Shown in pieces: positions 47,803-58,039 of a DNA stretch of 64,000 nt. The position numbers and the translations under genes were made by a program. The notes under the pieces were generated by a model that did not search any database, was not told the DNA's origin, and was given only the letters and a program-made list of their open reading frames with translations. Each line of letters starts with the position of its first letter. The first letter of the stretch is position 1. Source of the stretch: Plectosphaerella cucumerina (lineage: Eukaryota; Ascomycota; Sordariomycetes; Glomerellales; Plectosphaerellaceae); the NCBI GenBank assembly GCA_020746995.1, contig JAGPXD010000001.1, forward strand, positions 2,914,001 through 2,978,000. Direction: 5' to 3'.

Positions 47803-48486
47803 CTTGACGCTTCTGTCGCCTCCAGGGGCGCACAGAGCATTCGTTTCTTAGGACCAGACCATCGACAGCAGCGACTGGTATCGCGTGCTGGGGGTTGGAG
47901 GTTGTGGTGGTGCCGAGGTTGTCGGCTGATTGTTGGTGTTGGGCGACCGGGTCGCGTGGAATTGAAGGTGATTACGAGGTTGTACGAGGAGAAGTAGACG
48001 TGTCGCACCGAGTATCGATCTCGATACTGCGGCTCGTCGATGTATATATGGATGATGAATGCGGCAGTGAATCTGTATCGGTAGGAAGAATGGCCGCGCC
48101 GGGTGGTGGGAGAGAGGGAAATGGAGGGAAGAGTTGACTTGTTTGTGCTTCAGATGGCGGGACAGGAAGCTCCACGAGGCGTCGCCAAAGTTAGAGGCCC
48201 CCATGGGCGGCGGCAGTGGCATCGCCGTGCGTCAAAAGACTACGGACTGTGTGTTCTGTCGTGCCTATTGCCCTATGCTGGTCGGTGTTTCGACTTTAAG
48301 TACAGTGCGCCGCACGGGTAAGCTTTGAATCACTGCTTATCTTATCAGCCCAGGTATGGTGGTGGGATGGGGTTCTTCCATGTCGACAACTTGAACACAC
48401 CGAAGGCACAGCATCACCGGCGAATCAATCACCAGACCCAAAAGAGCCCCCCTTCAAGCAGTCACCGAATCATTATCACATCCACA
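47803..48486. promoter_or_regulatory. Divergent promoter region between TOR and RTF2
   Basis: The two ATGs face away from each other across 684 bases, so both promoters must lie here. No strong TATA box precedes either gene, which fits housekeeping expression. Confidence 0.55.
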
Positions 48487-49323
48487 ATGGGCAACGACGG
48501 CGGCTCTATTCCCAAGCGTCGTGAGCTTGTCAAGAACGCGGCTCGCGCCCTGACGCACAGCGAGCTTAAGGCGAACAACCTCGAATCCCTCGGCCATGCC
48601 TGGTCATTTGACCCTCTGACATCCGACCCAATCGATCTCGATGCCGTGGTCTCCGACTGCCGAGGGCGCCTATACAACTACGAGACCGTTCTCCAGAACC
48701 TTATGCCCTCCGCCGACACCGACGCCGGCGCAGATACCAGCAATGGCGACACCGAAACCCAGGGCCTGACCTTTGCCTCAACAGGCATCCGGTCCCTCCG
48801 CGACATTGTCAAGCTCAAGTTCTCAAAGTCGACCGACAAGGAAAAGAAGGACGTGAGGGTGTGCCCCTTGTCTCTGAAGGAGCTGGGCCCCGCCACAAAG
48901 TCGGTGTACCTTGTGCCTTGCGGCCACGTCTTTGCCGACGCCGCCATCCGCCAGGTCCAGCTCGAGACGTGCCCTGAGTGCAGCGAGCCTTTCAAGCCGG
49001 AGAACATTGTCCCGATCTTACCATACGAAGACGCCGAGATCAAGAAGCTGGCACAGCGCATCGAGGATCTCCGTGCTGCGGGGCTGACGCATGCCCTGAA
49101 GAAGGACAAGGCGGGTGGCAAGAAGAAGCGCAAGGCAGAGGAGTCCAAGGACGAGAGCAGCGAGAAGCGGAGAGCGACACAGAATGGAGCCCAGACAGTC
49201 AAGAAGGAGGCTCCCAGCCGGACCAGTAACATCAACAACCCTCTGGCGGCATCACTGACTGCCAAGGTCATGGCCGAGCAGGAAGAACTCAGCAGAAGGC
49301 GGAAACTGGCTGGCAAGGCATGA
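48487..49323 (+). CDS. RTF2: Replication termination factor 2
   Basis: Single exon, 278 residues. It opens with the family signature MGNDGGSIPKRRELVK, which fixes the start at 48487 (CACAATGGG) although the frame is open upstream. A RING-like zinc fold at about 125-170 reads VCPLSLKELG, LVPCGHVFADAAIRQ and CPECSEPF. The C-terminus is highly basic (GGKKKRKAEESKDES), probably a nuclear signal. In fission yeast Rtf2 stabilises forks stalled at site-specific barriers; in other fungi it is linked to splicing. The gene converges on the glucosidase II beta gene (164 bases between stops). Confidence 0.95.
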   Translation: MGNDGGSIPKRRELVKNAARALTHSELKANNLESLGHAWSFDPLTSDPIDLDAVVSDCRGRLYNYETVLQNLMPSADTDAGADTSNGDTETQGLTFASTGIRSLRDIVKLKFSKSTDKEKKDVRVCPLSLKELGPATKSVYLVPCGHVFADAAIRQVQLETCPECSEPFKPENIVPILPYEDAEIKKLAQRIEDLRAAGLTHALKKDKAGGKKKRKAEESKDESSEKRRATQNGAQTVKKEAPSRTSNINNPLAASLTAKVMAEQEELSRRRKLAGKA

Positions 49324-49487
49324 TGTCAGGGCCACTTCCTATGTATGATGCCATGTAACAAATGATGATACCCAGCTGTTTGTCTGTCCTGAAAACATGC
49401 CTTCTATTTTGATCCTCTCGCCACCTATGAACATGATGCATGCCCTCCGGGACTCCAATGCTATTACTCATACATGGATCGCGACTC

Positions 49488-51306
49488 CTACAGCTCGTCC
49501 TTACCCTGAGGCGCAGGCGGCTCCAGAATCTGGTCGCAGGCCGCGGGCGTGCCAACCTCCATCTTGTAGACACACTTCTCCGACTCGGTGACCTTCCAGA
49601 TCTCCTCCGTCTCGCTGCAGGCCAGCCAGACGTCCGTCCGCCTGCGGGGGCCGTTCCAGCACTGCTGGCCATTGTCGTACTTGAGGACCATGCGGAGGCC
49701 CTTTCCGAGGCTCTTTCCATCGACGCGCTCCTCGTCATCGGCCATGTGGTGCTCGATGCGTTCAAAGTTGCCCATGTTGGTGTTGCCGTGGCCCTTCTTG
49801 GACTGCTGGCTGGTCTTGCCCATCCAGCAGAGCTCGTACTCGTACTCGCCCACGTCCGTCTTGACGCACTTGTCCTTGAGAACACGGAAGATGTCGTCGG
49901 CGCCGTAGTCCTTGGCCAGGTCGCCCTTCTCCTTCTCGAGCTCCCTCTCCTTGCTGGTGAGGTCCCGGGAGGCAGACTCGTGCGCCTCGCGAGCGGCCTT
50001 GGCGGTGGTCGACTCGGTGCCGGGCTTGGCGTTGTCGGCCACGATGCCGTTCTGGACGAGCCAGACGCGCAGATCGTTCAGCTTGCTGTGGACAAAGTCG
50101 CGAGCAAAGCCAGGCAGGTAGGCCTCAAAGTTGTAGACTGTGCCGTGTCAGCAGCTGGACATATGTCACTCTCATGTGGAGGGGAACTTACGGATGTCAG
50201 TGTCGGACAGCTCGCCATCCTCAAACTCCTGCCAGTTGATACCTGTCTCCTCAGAGTCCTCGGAAAGAACGGCGTTGATGTCGGTATCCGGGATCTCGGT
50301 CTTCGCATCGCCTCCCAGCTTAGCAGCGTAGTCCTCCCAGGCCTTGACCGCGGTCTTGACGCCCTCGTCGTTGAAGTTGGGGTTGTAGTCCTCCCTGAAG
50401 TTGCGGAGGATGTTCTCCAGCTCATCCACCTTGGCCTTTAGCTCCTTGCGGTCGTCGAACACCTCCTGGAGAGTCTCGCGAAGCTCTTCAATACGCTCCT
50501 TGGCGAGTCCAACAAGAACACCGAGCTTGCCGCCAGCGCCACCTTCCTTGATGACCCTGCCAGCGTCCGCAGCGACAATATTGTCGTGCTTCTTGACCAG
50601 CTCGTCACGCTTAGCGACAAGGCTCTCAACCTCGGTCGTCAAGCTGGCAATCCTCGCCTCGACCCGGCGTCTGAGCTCCCTAGACTCCTTGGCCATGGTC
50701 TTGCGCCGCTTGCCGGCCTTCTCGAGGGCTTTCCTGCGCTCCTCCTCGACACGGCGGTATTCCTTGCCGATCTCAGCACACTTGTTGGGGCACTTGACGC
50801 CACCAACGCCGCTGTATTCCTCGGTGCCGTCGCAGCAGAGGTTGTAGTCGCAGACGCCGTCGTTGACGAACGAGAAGGGGATGTAGGTGCCGATGTGGCC
50901 TGCATTGGCGCACCAGAAACCGGGCAGAGCATTCGCGGTGCTTGTCGAGCCCGACAACGACCCGGGCAGTGGCTGTTCCGGAGAGAGGGTGTCGATGCTG
51001 GCGCATGCAGCCGTGCCAGGCTCGTCAGAACCGTCGGGGCAGTCGCATGTGTTGTCGTTGACTTGTGAGTAGCTCAGCTTGAGCCCAGGCTGGGAGATGC
51101 AGTGGAAGGCATCCTGGACTTCGTAGAACTGGGCGACTGGGAAGCGTCAGTCTGTGGTGGGTCATGTTGGGAGACTCGCTCTGGAGGGCCGAGGGCATTC
51201 AACGGCACATACACTCAGGGCCAACGCCACGGGGCAGGGAAGAAGCCGACACGGCTCCTGCCGAGAAGAGAGTACTGAGAAGCACCAGGCTCCTGCTGTG
51301 TTGCAT
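49488..51306 (-). CDS. gtb1: Glucosidase II beta subunit (PRKCSH)
   Basis: Three exons: 51306-51213, 51136-50192 and 50137-49488, 562 residues. A signal peptide (residues 1-22) is followed by an LDL-receptor-like cysteine module (NDNTCDCPDGSDEPGTAAC ... NDGVCDYNLCCDGTEE). A long coiled coil comes next (YRRVEEERRKALEKAGKR to about residue 300), then a C-terminal mannose-6-phosphate-receptor-homology domain with GQQCWNGPRRRTDVWLAC and EKCVYKMEVGTPAAC. The last four residues are KDEL, an ER retrieval signal. The protein holds and guides the catalytic alpha subunit that trims glucose from N-glycans in the ER. The 54- and 76-base introns have normal ends. Confidence 0.96.
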
Positions 51307-51606
51307 TTTGAATGTCGTTCAATCCGCTTCGTCAATCGTTAGAGGGCTGAAGTTGACACCTGGAGCTGCCTCGGGACTCGAAGGGGAAAGCTCCAGCTCA
51401 TCCAAAACACCGAACAGGGGGTCCCGAGCTTCAGGGGAGGATCACGTGGCGATAAACCGTTCGCAGCTTATCGACTGTTGTGTGGGTGTGGGGCTAACCG
51501 TGGTGTGTCGCTGCCCCTCCAAATCGCGGGGCAACCGCTAGACATTTTTTGTTCTTGATGTTCGAGCTTTGTCTTGACCTCCCAAAGCGATCAGGAGAAG
51601 CCCAAG
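51307..51606. promoter_or_regulatory. Divergent promoter between the glucosidase II beta and GCIP-like genes
   Basis: Exactly 300 bases separate the two ATGs, which are read in opposite directions, so regulatory sites must be shared or closely packed. No TATA box seen. Confidence 0.5.
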
Positions 51607-52743
51607 ATGCCGCCAGAAAAGATGGACGCGTCCCTCGAGGGCCTCAGTTCCCTTACCGACAGCGCTGTTGCTCTGATCCAACAGCTCGAAAACGCCCTGC
51701 ACCAGATCGGCAACAGCAACAACCCGGACACAGCTGCTGAGACATCTGCTTCGACTGTCTCCATCGATGCGCTCGCCCTGGCCCGCGATGCCGCGCAGTT
51801 GATCCGCGCCCACTCCACCAAGATCTCCGTACTTATCATCAACGAACCCTTCACGCCGTCCGCCATCATCAAGGTCCTGAGGGAGCTCGTTGGAAGCGCC
51901 GTTCCTGGCCTCGCATCCGCAGCCCAGGCATGTACCGCCGACCGCTACACCCTCACCGTGCGGAAAGATCTGGCCTGGAAGGGATATTTGGTGCTCAAGG
52001 AGCTCCGTGAGCTCGTGCAGAGAATACCTCGCGATGGAAAGATCCTTAGCAGCGATCAGAAGAACGGGGCGGCGTCGGTCCCTGGCAAGGGAAGCATGGC
52101 CGCGACAGGAGTCGTGTGGTCTGCCTGCGACGAGGTGATCCGCTTCGCCAACGCCGGCGTTGGAGGCTGCTTTGTCACAAAGGTCGAGGAGTTCAGGGAC
52201 ACACTCAAGGATGTCATGGAGGAGCTCAAGGAGTGGGGTGACGAAGAGCCGGAAGAGGACGACGACGAGGAGGACGACAGCGCCGACGATCACGACTCGG
52301 CGCTTGGATCGATGATGGTCTCGACGCAGGAGATGCTGGACGACATCATGGGCGATCAGAAGCTGATACCCCGCGACGACCCGGATCACATTCGAGACAA
52401 GCTGGAGTCGTGCCTCAAGCGGATGCGCCTCACCACGCTGCTCTACCAGGCCATCGTCAAGCGGCGGCTGAAGATCCTGCCGTCCTTGCCCCGAGAAGGT
52501 TCAGGCGACATCATCTCCCGTCTCGCCAACGTCATGGCTGTGTTACGGAAGCTCCCCGATCAGTTCGACGACCTAGCCGGCGCATTCTACGAGCTCAACC
52601 CCGCCGTGATTGACGCGGCGATGGATCAGTGCTTCCTTGACGTCTCTGCCCTGGCAGACCTTCTGAAGAAGCCATGGGAGAAGGAGACGGACGAGTTTAC
52701 GGAGTGGGTGGTGAAGTTCCAGGAGCAGATCAAGAAGACATAG
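51607..52743 (+). CDS. Cyclin-D1-binding protein 1-like (GCIP family) protein
   Basis: Single exon, 378 residues, almost entirely helical. LIINEPFTPSAIIKVLRELV, GSAVPGLASAAQAC, GVVWSACDEVIRFA and the C-terminal FYELNPAVIDAAMDQCFLDV match the fungal members of the Grap2/cyclin-D-interacting group. An acidic run (EEPEEDDDEEDDSADDHD) lies near residues 215-232. The start at 51607 is the first ATG; the frame is open from 51574 only through TTG. Animal members bind cyclin D and modulate transcription; a fungal role is not established. Confidence 0.8.
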   Translation: MPPEKMDASLEGLSSLTDSAVALIQQLENALHQIGNSNNPDTAAETSASTVSIDALALARDAAQLIRAHSTKISVLIINEPFTPSAIIKVLRELVGSAVPGLASAAQACTADRYTLTVRKDLAWKGYLVLKELRELVQRIPRDGKILSSDQKNGAASVPGKGSMAATGVVWSACDEVIRFANAGVGGCFVTKVEEFRDTLKDVMEELKEWGDEEPEEDDDEEDDSADDHDSALGSMMVSTQEMLDDIMGDQKLIPRDDPDHIRDKLESCLKRMRLTTLLYQAIVKRRLKILPSLPREGSGDIISRLANVMAVLRKLPDQFDDLAGAFYELNPAVIDAAMDQCFLDVSALADLLKKPWEKETDEFTEWVVKFQEQIKKT

Positions 52744-53051
52744 CGTCTAGCGTTGAGATGAATTGCAGCGTTCTTAGCATGCACTTCAAGTTGAATGGCT
52801 GCCTGTCGTGAAACCCGACGTTGCACCTCCCGGGCGCCACAGACAACCTGCTCCAACTGAAGTTCCAACCTTGGGCAGCTTCAACGTCAGCCCCGCCTGC
52901 ATTCGGCGTGACTCACCGCCGAAGCATCAAATTTTCCATCGCATCCATTGATGCTCATGGTTCCCATTTTATGTCTCGACGCCTGCTACCTTGACTGCCA
53001 AGACTCGACGCTGCAGTTTTCCCAACCATCACCGCTGATCCGATCCCCACA
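52744..53051. other. Intergenic, 308 bases
   Basis: Contains the GrpB-like gene promoter; CT-rich toward the ATG. Nothing else seen. Confidence 0.4.
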
Positions 53052-53666
53052 ATGGCGCAGTATCCCCCGGACCTCGCGACGCATACCGTCTATGACATGA
53101 ACAAGGTTGACCGCGTCGGCTTCCGCCGCGTGCCGCAACCTCTGGTCATCCAGGAGCCCGACCCTTCATGGCCCCAAGAGTTCCAAACCGTCAAGTCCTT
53201 GATCGAAGGGGCACTCGGTCCAAAGGCCCTCGTCATCTCCCACGTCGGCTCAACCTCGATCCCCTCACTCCCAGCCAAGCCTGTCATCGACGTCGACCTC
53301 ACAGTTCCGGACATTCTCGACGAAGCAGCCTATGCACCGGCACTAGAGGCCGCGGGTTTCATCTTCCTCACACGCGAGCCTCATTTCCACGAACACCGCC
53401 TCTTCGCCCTGGACAGCCCGCACTGCAACCTGCACTTGTGGGCAACGGGCAGCGCCGAGCCCATGCGTCATCTCCTGTTCAGGGACTGGCTCCTCGCGAA
53501 CCAAGGCGATCGCGAACTGTATGCGCAGACGAAGCGCGAGGCGGCAAAGGTGACACTCGAGAAAGGCGAGGACGTCATGGCCTACAATTTCCGGAAGGAG
53601 ACCGTCATTCGCCAGATTTACGAAAGAATGTTCGCGTCTATGGGTATCGTATCCGGAAAGCAATAA
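53052..53666 (+). CDS. GrpB/UPF0157-family protein
   Basis: Single exon, 204 residues. The family signature is clear: VQEPDPSW-like opening (IQEPDPSWPQEF), ISHVGSTSIPSLPAKPVIDVDL, HRLFALDSP and the C-terminal KTREAA-type helix (AQTKREAAKVTLEKG) with AYNFRKETVI. GSTS plus DVDL is the nucleotidyltransferase-like GS...DxD core. Family members are mainly bacterial and their substrate is unknown. A short N-terminal extension (about 30 residues) precedes the bacterial-style start. It is intronless and converges on the FAD monooxygenase gene 98 bases away. Confidence 0.88.
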   Translation: MAQYPPDLATHTVYDMNKVDRVGFRRVPQPLVIQEPDPSWPQEFQTVKSLIEGALGPKALVISHVGSTSIPSLPAKPVIDVDLTVPDILDEAAYAPALEAAGFIFLTREPHFHEHRLFALDSPHCNLHLWATGSAEPMRHLLFRDWLLANQGDRELYAQTKREAAKVTLEKGEDVMAYNFRKETVIRQIYERMFASMGIVSGKQ

Positions 53667-53764
53667 GAGAGCCTGCAAGAACTGGGATTGAACAAGACAA
53701 CCGCTATCAAATATTACATAGGTACTCATCTCCGATGTGACTGATCCCGCCGGATCTCCCCCTA

Positions 53765-55033
53765 TTACTCCTGCATCTTCGGACAGTCGGGCAACTTGAA
53801 TCCATCAAGATCGTCCGAACCGAAGTATTGCGCAATCTTGTCCACCCGCAACGTCGCGAGCAGCCAGACGACAGAATGCAGCAGCCAGATCCCCCACCAC
53901 GTGCGCGGCACCGCAATACCCGGCACGCCCGGTATCAGCTTCTGCGCCCGGTCGACCCAAGGCCGCATCGTCTCGTCGTACGATCGCAGCGCGGCGCGGA
54001 CGCCGTCATCCTCGCCGGAGCCGGAGCAAGCCTTGGAAATCTCTCCCGCGAGGACGTACGCGCCCACGATGGCCGTCGATGTTCCCAGGCCGGTCAGGCC
54101 TGAGGGGCAATATCCTGCATCGCCGAGCAAGGTGACGCGACCCTCTGACCACCGCTTCATCTTCACCTGGCCAATTTCGGAGAAGTAGAACTGGTCAGCG
54201 ACGGAGCTCTCGTTGAGCTCCCGCAGGATGCGATCCGACTGCCAGCCAACCCCGCGGAATAGGTCCGTCCAGACTTGCTTCTGTTGGGCAAGGTCGCGGC
54301 TCTCATAGGCGCGACGCAGTCGGGTGTCCGTGGCCTCATCGTTTGGCCGGTAGGCAAGGTAGGCCTGTGCCGTTTTGGGGTTGTCCGGGCGCAGAGTCAT
54401 ATTCGCGTTGGGAATGTTGCAGACGGTACACAATTTGTCGTCCTGCGGCTCGCGGGGTATGTTGAAGTAGGCGACCCAGAGACCGAGCGGCTTGAAGGCG
54501 GTCGCGTTCTCATCAGGCGGAATGATCATGCTTCGCGTCTTGGAGCTCTGGCCATCGGCACCGACGACGAGATCGTAGCGGTCCGATGTGCCGTCGGAGA
54601 AGGTGACATCGACGCCCTTCTCGTCCTGCCCGAGGCTTGTTACCATGGCTCCGAAGCGATAGGAGACGCCGACTGTGCGGCTCGCCTCGTAGAAGATGCG
54701 ACATAGCTCGCCGCGCATCATCTCGAATTCGGACGTGAAGGTCTGCGCGCCCTGGCCGGTCTTGTTGGCGAGAAGTACGGCCTTTTTTCGGCAGTAGATA
54801 TCTTCGAAGCAGAGACCGTCTTCATCGACGACCTTGGACCGGATGGTGTCGAGGACTCCCATGCGACGGCAGACCTCGACGGCTTGGCCCCTGATGTCGA
54901 TCTGCTGGCCTTGGGCGCGGAGGTTGGGCGACCTTTCGAGGATGGTGACATCGTGGCCGAGCTTGGCGAGCCAGAAGCCGAGGACTGGCCCGGCGATGCC
55001 ACCGCCGCAGATGAGGACCCTGAGGACGGTCAT
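53765..55033 (-). CDS. FAD-dependent monooxygenase (aromatic hydroxylase-like)
   Basis: Single exon, 422 residues. The ATG at 55033 directly starts a Rossmann fold, VLICGGGIAGPVLGFWLAKL ending in ILER (GxGxxG). The central VVGADGQSSKTR (DG motif) and late VTLLGDAGYCPSGLTGLGTS (GD motif) place it in the PF01494 group with salicylate and TetX-type hydroxylases. GxGxxG binds the ADP part of FAD, while DG and GD contact FAD and NADPH. A hydrophobic patch near the C-terminus (WWGIWLLHSVVWLLATL) could anchor it to a membrane. The substrate is unknown; members often serve secondary metabolism or aromatic breakdown. The frame is open upstream to 55138 only through a GTG. Confidence 0.9.
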   Translation of the reverse strand: MTVLRVLICGGGIAGPVLGFWLAKLGHDVTILERSPNLRAQGQQIDIRGQAVEVCRRMGVLDTIRSKVVDEDGLCFEDIYCRKKAVLLANKTGQGAQTFTSEFEMMRGELCRIFYEASRTVGVSYRFGAMVTSLGQDEKGVDVTFSDGTSDRYDLVVGADGQSSKTRSMIIPPDENATAFKPLGLWVAYFNIPREPQDDKLCTVCNIPNANMTLRPDNPKTAQAYLAYRPNDEATDTRLRRAYESRDLAQQKQVWTDLFRGVGWQSDRILRELNESSVADQFYFSEIGQVKMKRWSEGRVTLLGDAGYCPSGLTGLGTSTAIVGAYVLAGEISKACSGSGEDDGVRAALRSYDETMRPWVDRAQKLIPGVPGIAVPRTWWGIWLLHSVVWLLATLRVDKIAQYFGSDDLDGFKLPDCPKMQE

Positions 55034-55941
55034 GGATGAACAGGGAGGTACGATATTAGGCGAAGGTGGATGTGTCAGTGGCGGGTATGAGGGTTCCGAG
55101 GGATGATGTGGAGACGATAGCTGGTGTTGATGATTCACACGACTGTCCTTGGAGGGAAGGTCGCTTGAACTTTATACTAGTGCGGCTCTCGGGCGCATCA
55201 AGAGGAGAAGGAAACTGTCCACCACGGAAATAGGTTGGCGCCTCAGTCGACGACATCATCATTCGCATTGTCAAATGAGCTGGCGCATGTAACCAGGCTT
55301 TTTGTCGGACGAGGTGGATACTGCGGCATGTTACCTCCAACTCAGAACGAGTCAGCTTCTCCGCTCCCTTACACCCGCTCCGTGGTGCTCGGATTGTCCG
55401 TCCCGATCGCCAGGCAGCTAGATGCCGCCGGGCAATTCTGGGGCAGCTTACCCGGGCCGCGCGCTGCCATCCAACATTCTGTCTGCACGGGTGTGAGTTT
55501 TCGAGTATTGGTATTTCGGGCTGTTAAAATATCAAACAATCGCCAAATTCCTATGGTTGAAGAGATGCTCGCTCCTGCAGCTCCATGAATTTCGGCCGCC
55601 GGCGGGGGTTAGACATGCCCGTCATCGACTCGGGGCCGGGCGGCGACCCACCTCGGTCGGAGGTCAATTCCCCGTGCCGGGACGGAGATACAAACTCGGA
55701 GGCTAGTTAGCTCCGTGTCGATCCCGCCCCGACAGCATCTCACCATCACAAGCTTCGCCTCTAGGCATCGAATTCCGGTGAGCTACATGGTATGTGGTTG
55801 CCGCATCGTCATTCTTCTGCTGTCTCTGGTTCAGTCGTCCTTTCAATCGTCCGACTCGATTACGTTGAGATTCCGAGCTTGTCTCATGGTCACCTAGTTG
55901 CCACCATCTCTCTCGGTAAACTTGTCAACTTCTTCACGCCC
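55034..55941. other. Intergenic between the FAD monooxygenase and the M61-like peptidase
   Basis: About 0.9 kb with a TATA box for the monooxygenase; no other gene or repeat seen. Confidence 0.45.
55171..55176 (-). promoter_or_regulatory. TATA box of the FAD monooxygenase gene
   Basis: TATAAA on the minus strand, 138 bases before the ATG at 55033. Confidence 0.5.
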
Positions 55942-57456
55942 TCAAATCAAACAATCCGCGCTGGCAATGTCGACACCCTCCTTGGCTTCCCATACCCACA
56001 CGGTCGGACTGGTGCCGTTGCGAACAACGTTGAAGCACGGGCCCAAACTGCCGTCGTCAGGCTTGATGAGCGGCCACCCCGTTGTCACCCGCTCCCAATC
56101 ATCCACGGCGTCTTGACCCAAAGCATGCTTCAGGATAAGGAACCACGTCTCGGCGCCGCATCCAGCCGTGACGCGAAATTGACGCACGAACTCTTGAGCT
56201 AGACCATCAAGACTCTGCGTCCCATTAGTTGCTGCCCTGACGCGGGCGTCAATGTTGGTGAGATGCAGCATTCCGCGCCCGTACGGGATCCGCTGGGCGT
56301 CCCGGACTTGCCAGGCAGAGGCCTGAGCCGCCGAGTCGGACATGTTGACAGCACTGTTGGTGTAGTAGTTGTAGGCCCGGGTATTCATCTCGTCGAGGTA
56401 CTCTTGGGAGGTGAGAAGGCCGGCGCGCCACAGCAAACGGAGGGACCAGTACTCGGCTGAGCCCTCATTGTAGCGAGACTGCTCCGTTGAGCTACCACCA
56501 ATCCAGGGCGTCCAGTTGTGTGTCATCTCATGTGCTAGGAGGGTTCTTAGCTGTCGCGCTTGGATGTCCATACTGGCATAGTAGCCCACGGTGAAAGAGC
56601 GGAGGAGGGCTGTGCCGCCAGCCCCGCCACGGTTGCTGCTGGAACCCTTCTCTTCGTTGAGACGGATGAAAACACGATAGGGTTGGTTGGAATCGTCGGC
56701 CCAGAAATTGGTTGAATAGTCCAGTAGAGTTTCCAAGAACGAAGACGTTTCGGCAGTGTCAAATGGCGGTTGCTGCTGTTTGAGCCAGTACATGCCAAAC
56801 TTGCCACTTCTACCTCTACCTGTCGAGGTCATGGGTGGCGAAGAGTCGACGTCGCCCACGATGAAAAAGGTTTGAAGCAGGTCGGTGACAGAGCCGTTGA
56901 AGCTGTGGCTGTGGGATCCCTGGCCATCTGCCCAGGTGAAAGCGGCGGCTTGAGTATCGGCAATGTCCCAGGAAACGGTCATGTTGTACTCGGTGGTAGA
57001 CAATGGGTTTGGGACGGGGGCCAGAGCCCACATGGAGCCCGTCAGGCCACCAATTCCGTTCCTGGACCTGATGTCAAAGAGAGGACCGGGAAGGGAGCTA
57101 GCGTTGACCATGACGGGGCTGGCCGCGAAGGAGATAGAGACAGGACCACCGGTAGCTCTCTGACACATCCAATACCGGCTTGGCTGTACAAAGGGGCCTG
57201 ATGTCACGTATCGCATGATGAGTGAGATGGTTCCCTCATCGTCGGTGGTAATGATGTCGTTGGCACCATACTGTGCTGTCTTAATACTGGCAATGCTCGT
57301 GGGAATGAGAGCAAGGGTTTCGTTGGCGGCAAAAGACTCTGTCATGCGGACGGTGCTGTGGAGCTTGTGGCCCTCATGGTCAAGATCGGGCTTCAGCGTG
57401 AGATGGGAGCTTGGAGGCTCGCATCTAGCGAGAGCTTGGGCGACGAGGCTTTGCAA
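55942..57456 (-). CDS. M61-like secreted metallopeptidase (start not resolved)
   Basis: Open for about 504 residues without introns. Zinc-binding HEMTHNW near residue 309 (counted from 57456) and the downstream Glu in NEGSAEYWSL make the HExxH plus E set of gluzincins. The context (LLAHEMTHNWTPWIGGSSTEQ) fits family M61, glycyl-aminopeptidase-like enzymes. The region just upstream of the first strong homology reads as a signal peptide (AWVILALQSLVAQALARCE), but no in-frame ATG is found for it. The first in-frame ATG is at 57345, inside the mature protein, and the stretch up to about 57580 is open without any ATG. A small upstream exon, a non-AUG start or a lost start codon are the options. 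Many potential N-glycosylation sites support secretion. Confidence 0.75.
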   Translation of the reverse strand: MQSLVAQALARCEPPSSHLTLKPDLDHEGHKLHSTVRMTESFAANETLALIPTSIASIKTAQYGANDIITTDDEGTISLIMRYVTSGPFVQPSRYWMCQRATGGPVSISFAASPVMVNASSLPGPLFDIRSRNGIGGLTGSMWALAPVPNPLSTTEYNMTVSWDIADTQAAAFTWADGQGSHSHSFNGSVTDLLQTFFIVGDVDSSPPMTSTGRGRSGKFGMYWLKQQQPPFDTAETSSFLETLLDYSTNFWADDSNQPYRVFIRLNEEKGSSSNRGGAGGTALLRSFTVGYYASMDIQARQLRTLLAHEMTHNWTPWIGGSSTEQSRYNEGSAEYWSLRLLWRAGLLTSQEYLDEMNTRAYNYYTNSAVNMSDSAAQASAWQVRDAQRIPYGRGMLHLTNIDARVRAATNGTQSLDGLAQEFVRQFRVTAGCGAETWFLILKHALGQDAVDDWERVTTGWPLIKPDDGSLGPCFNVVRNGTSPTVWVWEAKEGVDIASADCLI

Positions 57457-58039
57457 AGCCAGAATGACCCAGGCCTTGTAACTGCCCGGTGGAAACGTTT
57501 TACAGGAGGGGAAAGAGGGAAGTTCTGTAAGAAGAGGTGGGAATGAGAAAAGGCCGACGATGTTGGAGGACTTCAGCTCTCATCAGGAATGAACGCAAGG
57601 CATTGATAACCGATATCAAGAAATCTAAATACTGTTCTCTATCAATGATCCTTGAACATGCAAACCCCTCATAACCAACATGGGTAGGACCTGGATCGGG
57701 TCGGCCGCGAGCCTCAGTCTCGACTGGGAATCATCATATATGGGTCTTGTCAACCGAGGCCCGGTGCCGCTTCGGTGATGGGTATGCTTACTCGTTATCT
57801 GGATGCTAGTATGAACCGTCCATCTATCTATCAGGCAGTGCTATGCCACGGACGATGGGCCTTCCAAGCCCGGATGGTGTCGATGAAGGCAGCACGCGTG
57901 CCAAAGTGGGGCTACTAGGCCAAATAAGGCAGACTCTGCCGCGGCAAGACGCCTTGATTCGGGAAAAGGAAACGCTCCTCATCTTTCCTCTTCCATTCAC
58001 ATTCTCGACCGACCAACTGAAGCCCCCTCCACCCCATCA
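57457..58039. other. Intergenic between the peptidase and the second Zn2Cys6 regulator
   Basis: About 580 bases. Part of it probably encodes the missing 5' end of the peptidase gene; the rest is the regulator's promoter and a CT-rich leader. Confidence 0.45.

Noticed and set aside
48325..48486. N-terminal extension of Rtf2 from an upstream ATG
   Set aside because: The family start MGNDGGSIPKRR is at 48487 in a good context; the upstream part is leader-like.
49440..50441. Plus-strand frame of 333 codons opposite the glucosidase II beta gene
   Set aside because: Leu/Val-rich antisense shadow; it has no motif and lies across an intron of the real gene.
51538..52389. Minus-strand frame of 283 codons opposite the GCIP-like gene
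   Set aside because: Antisense shadow of a conserved protein.
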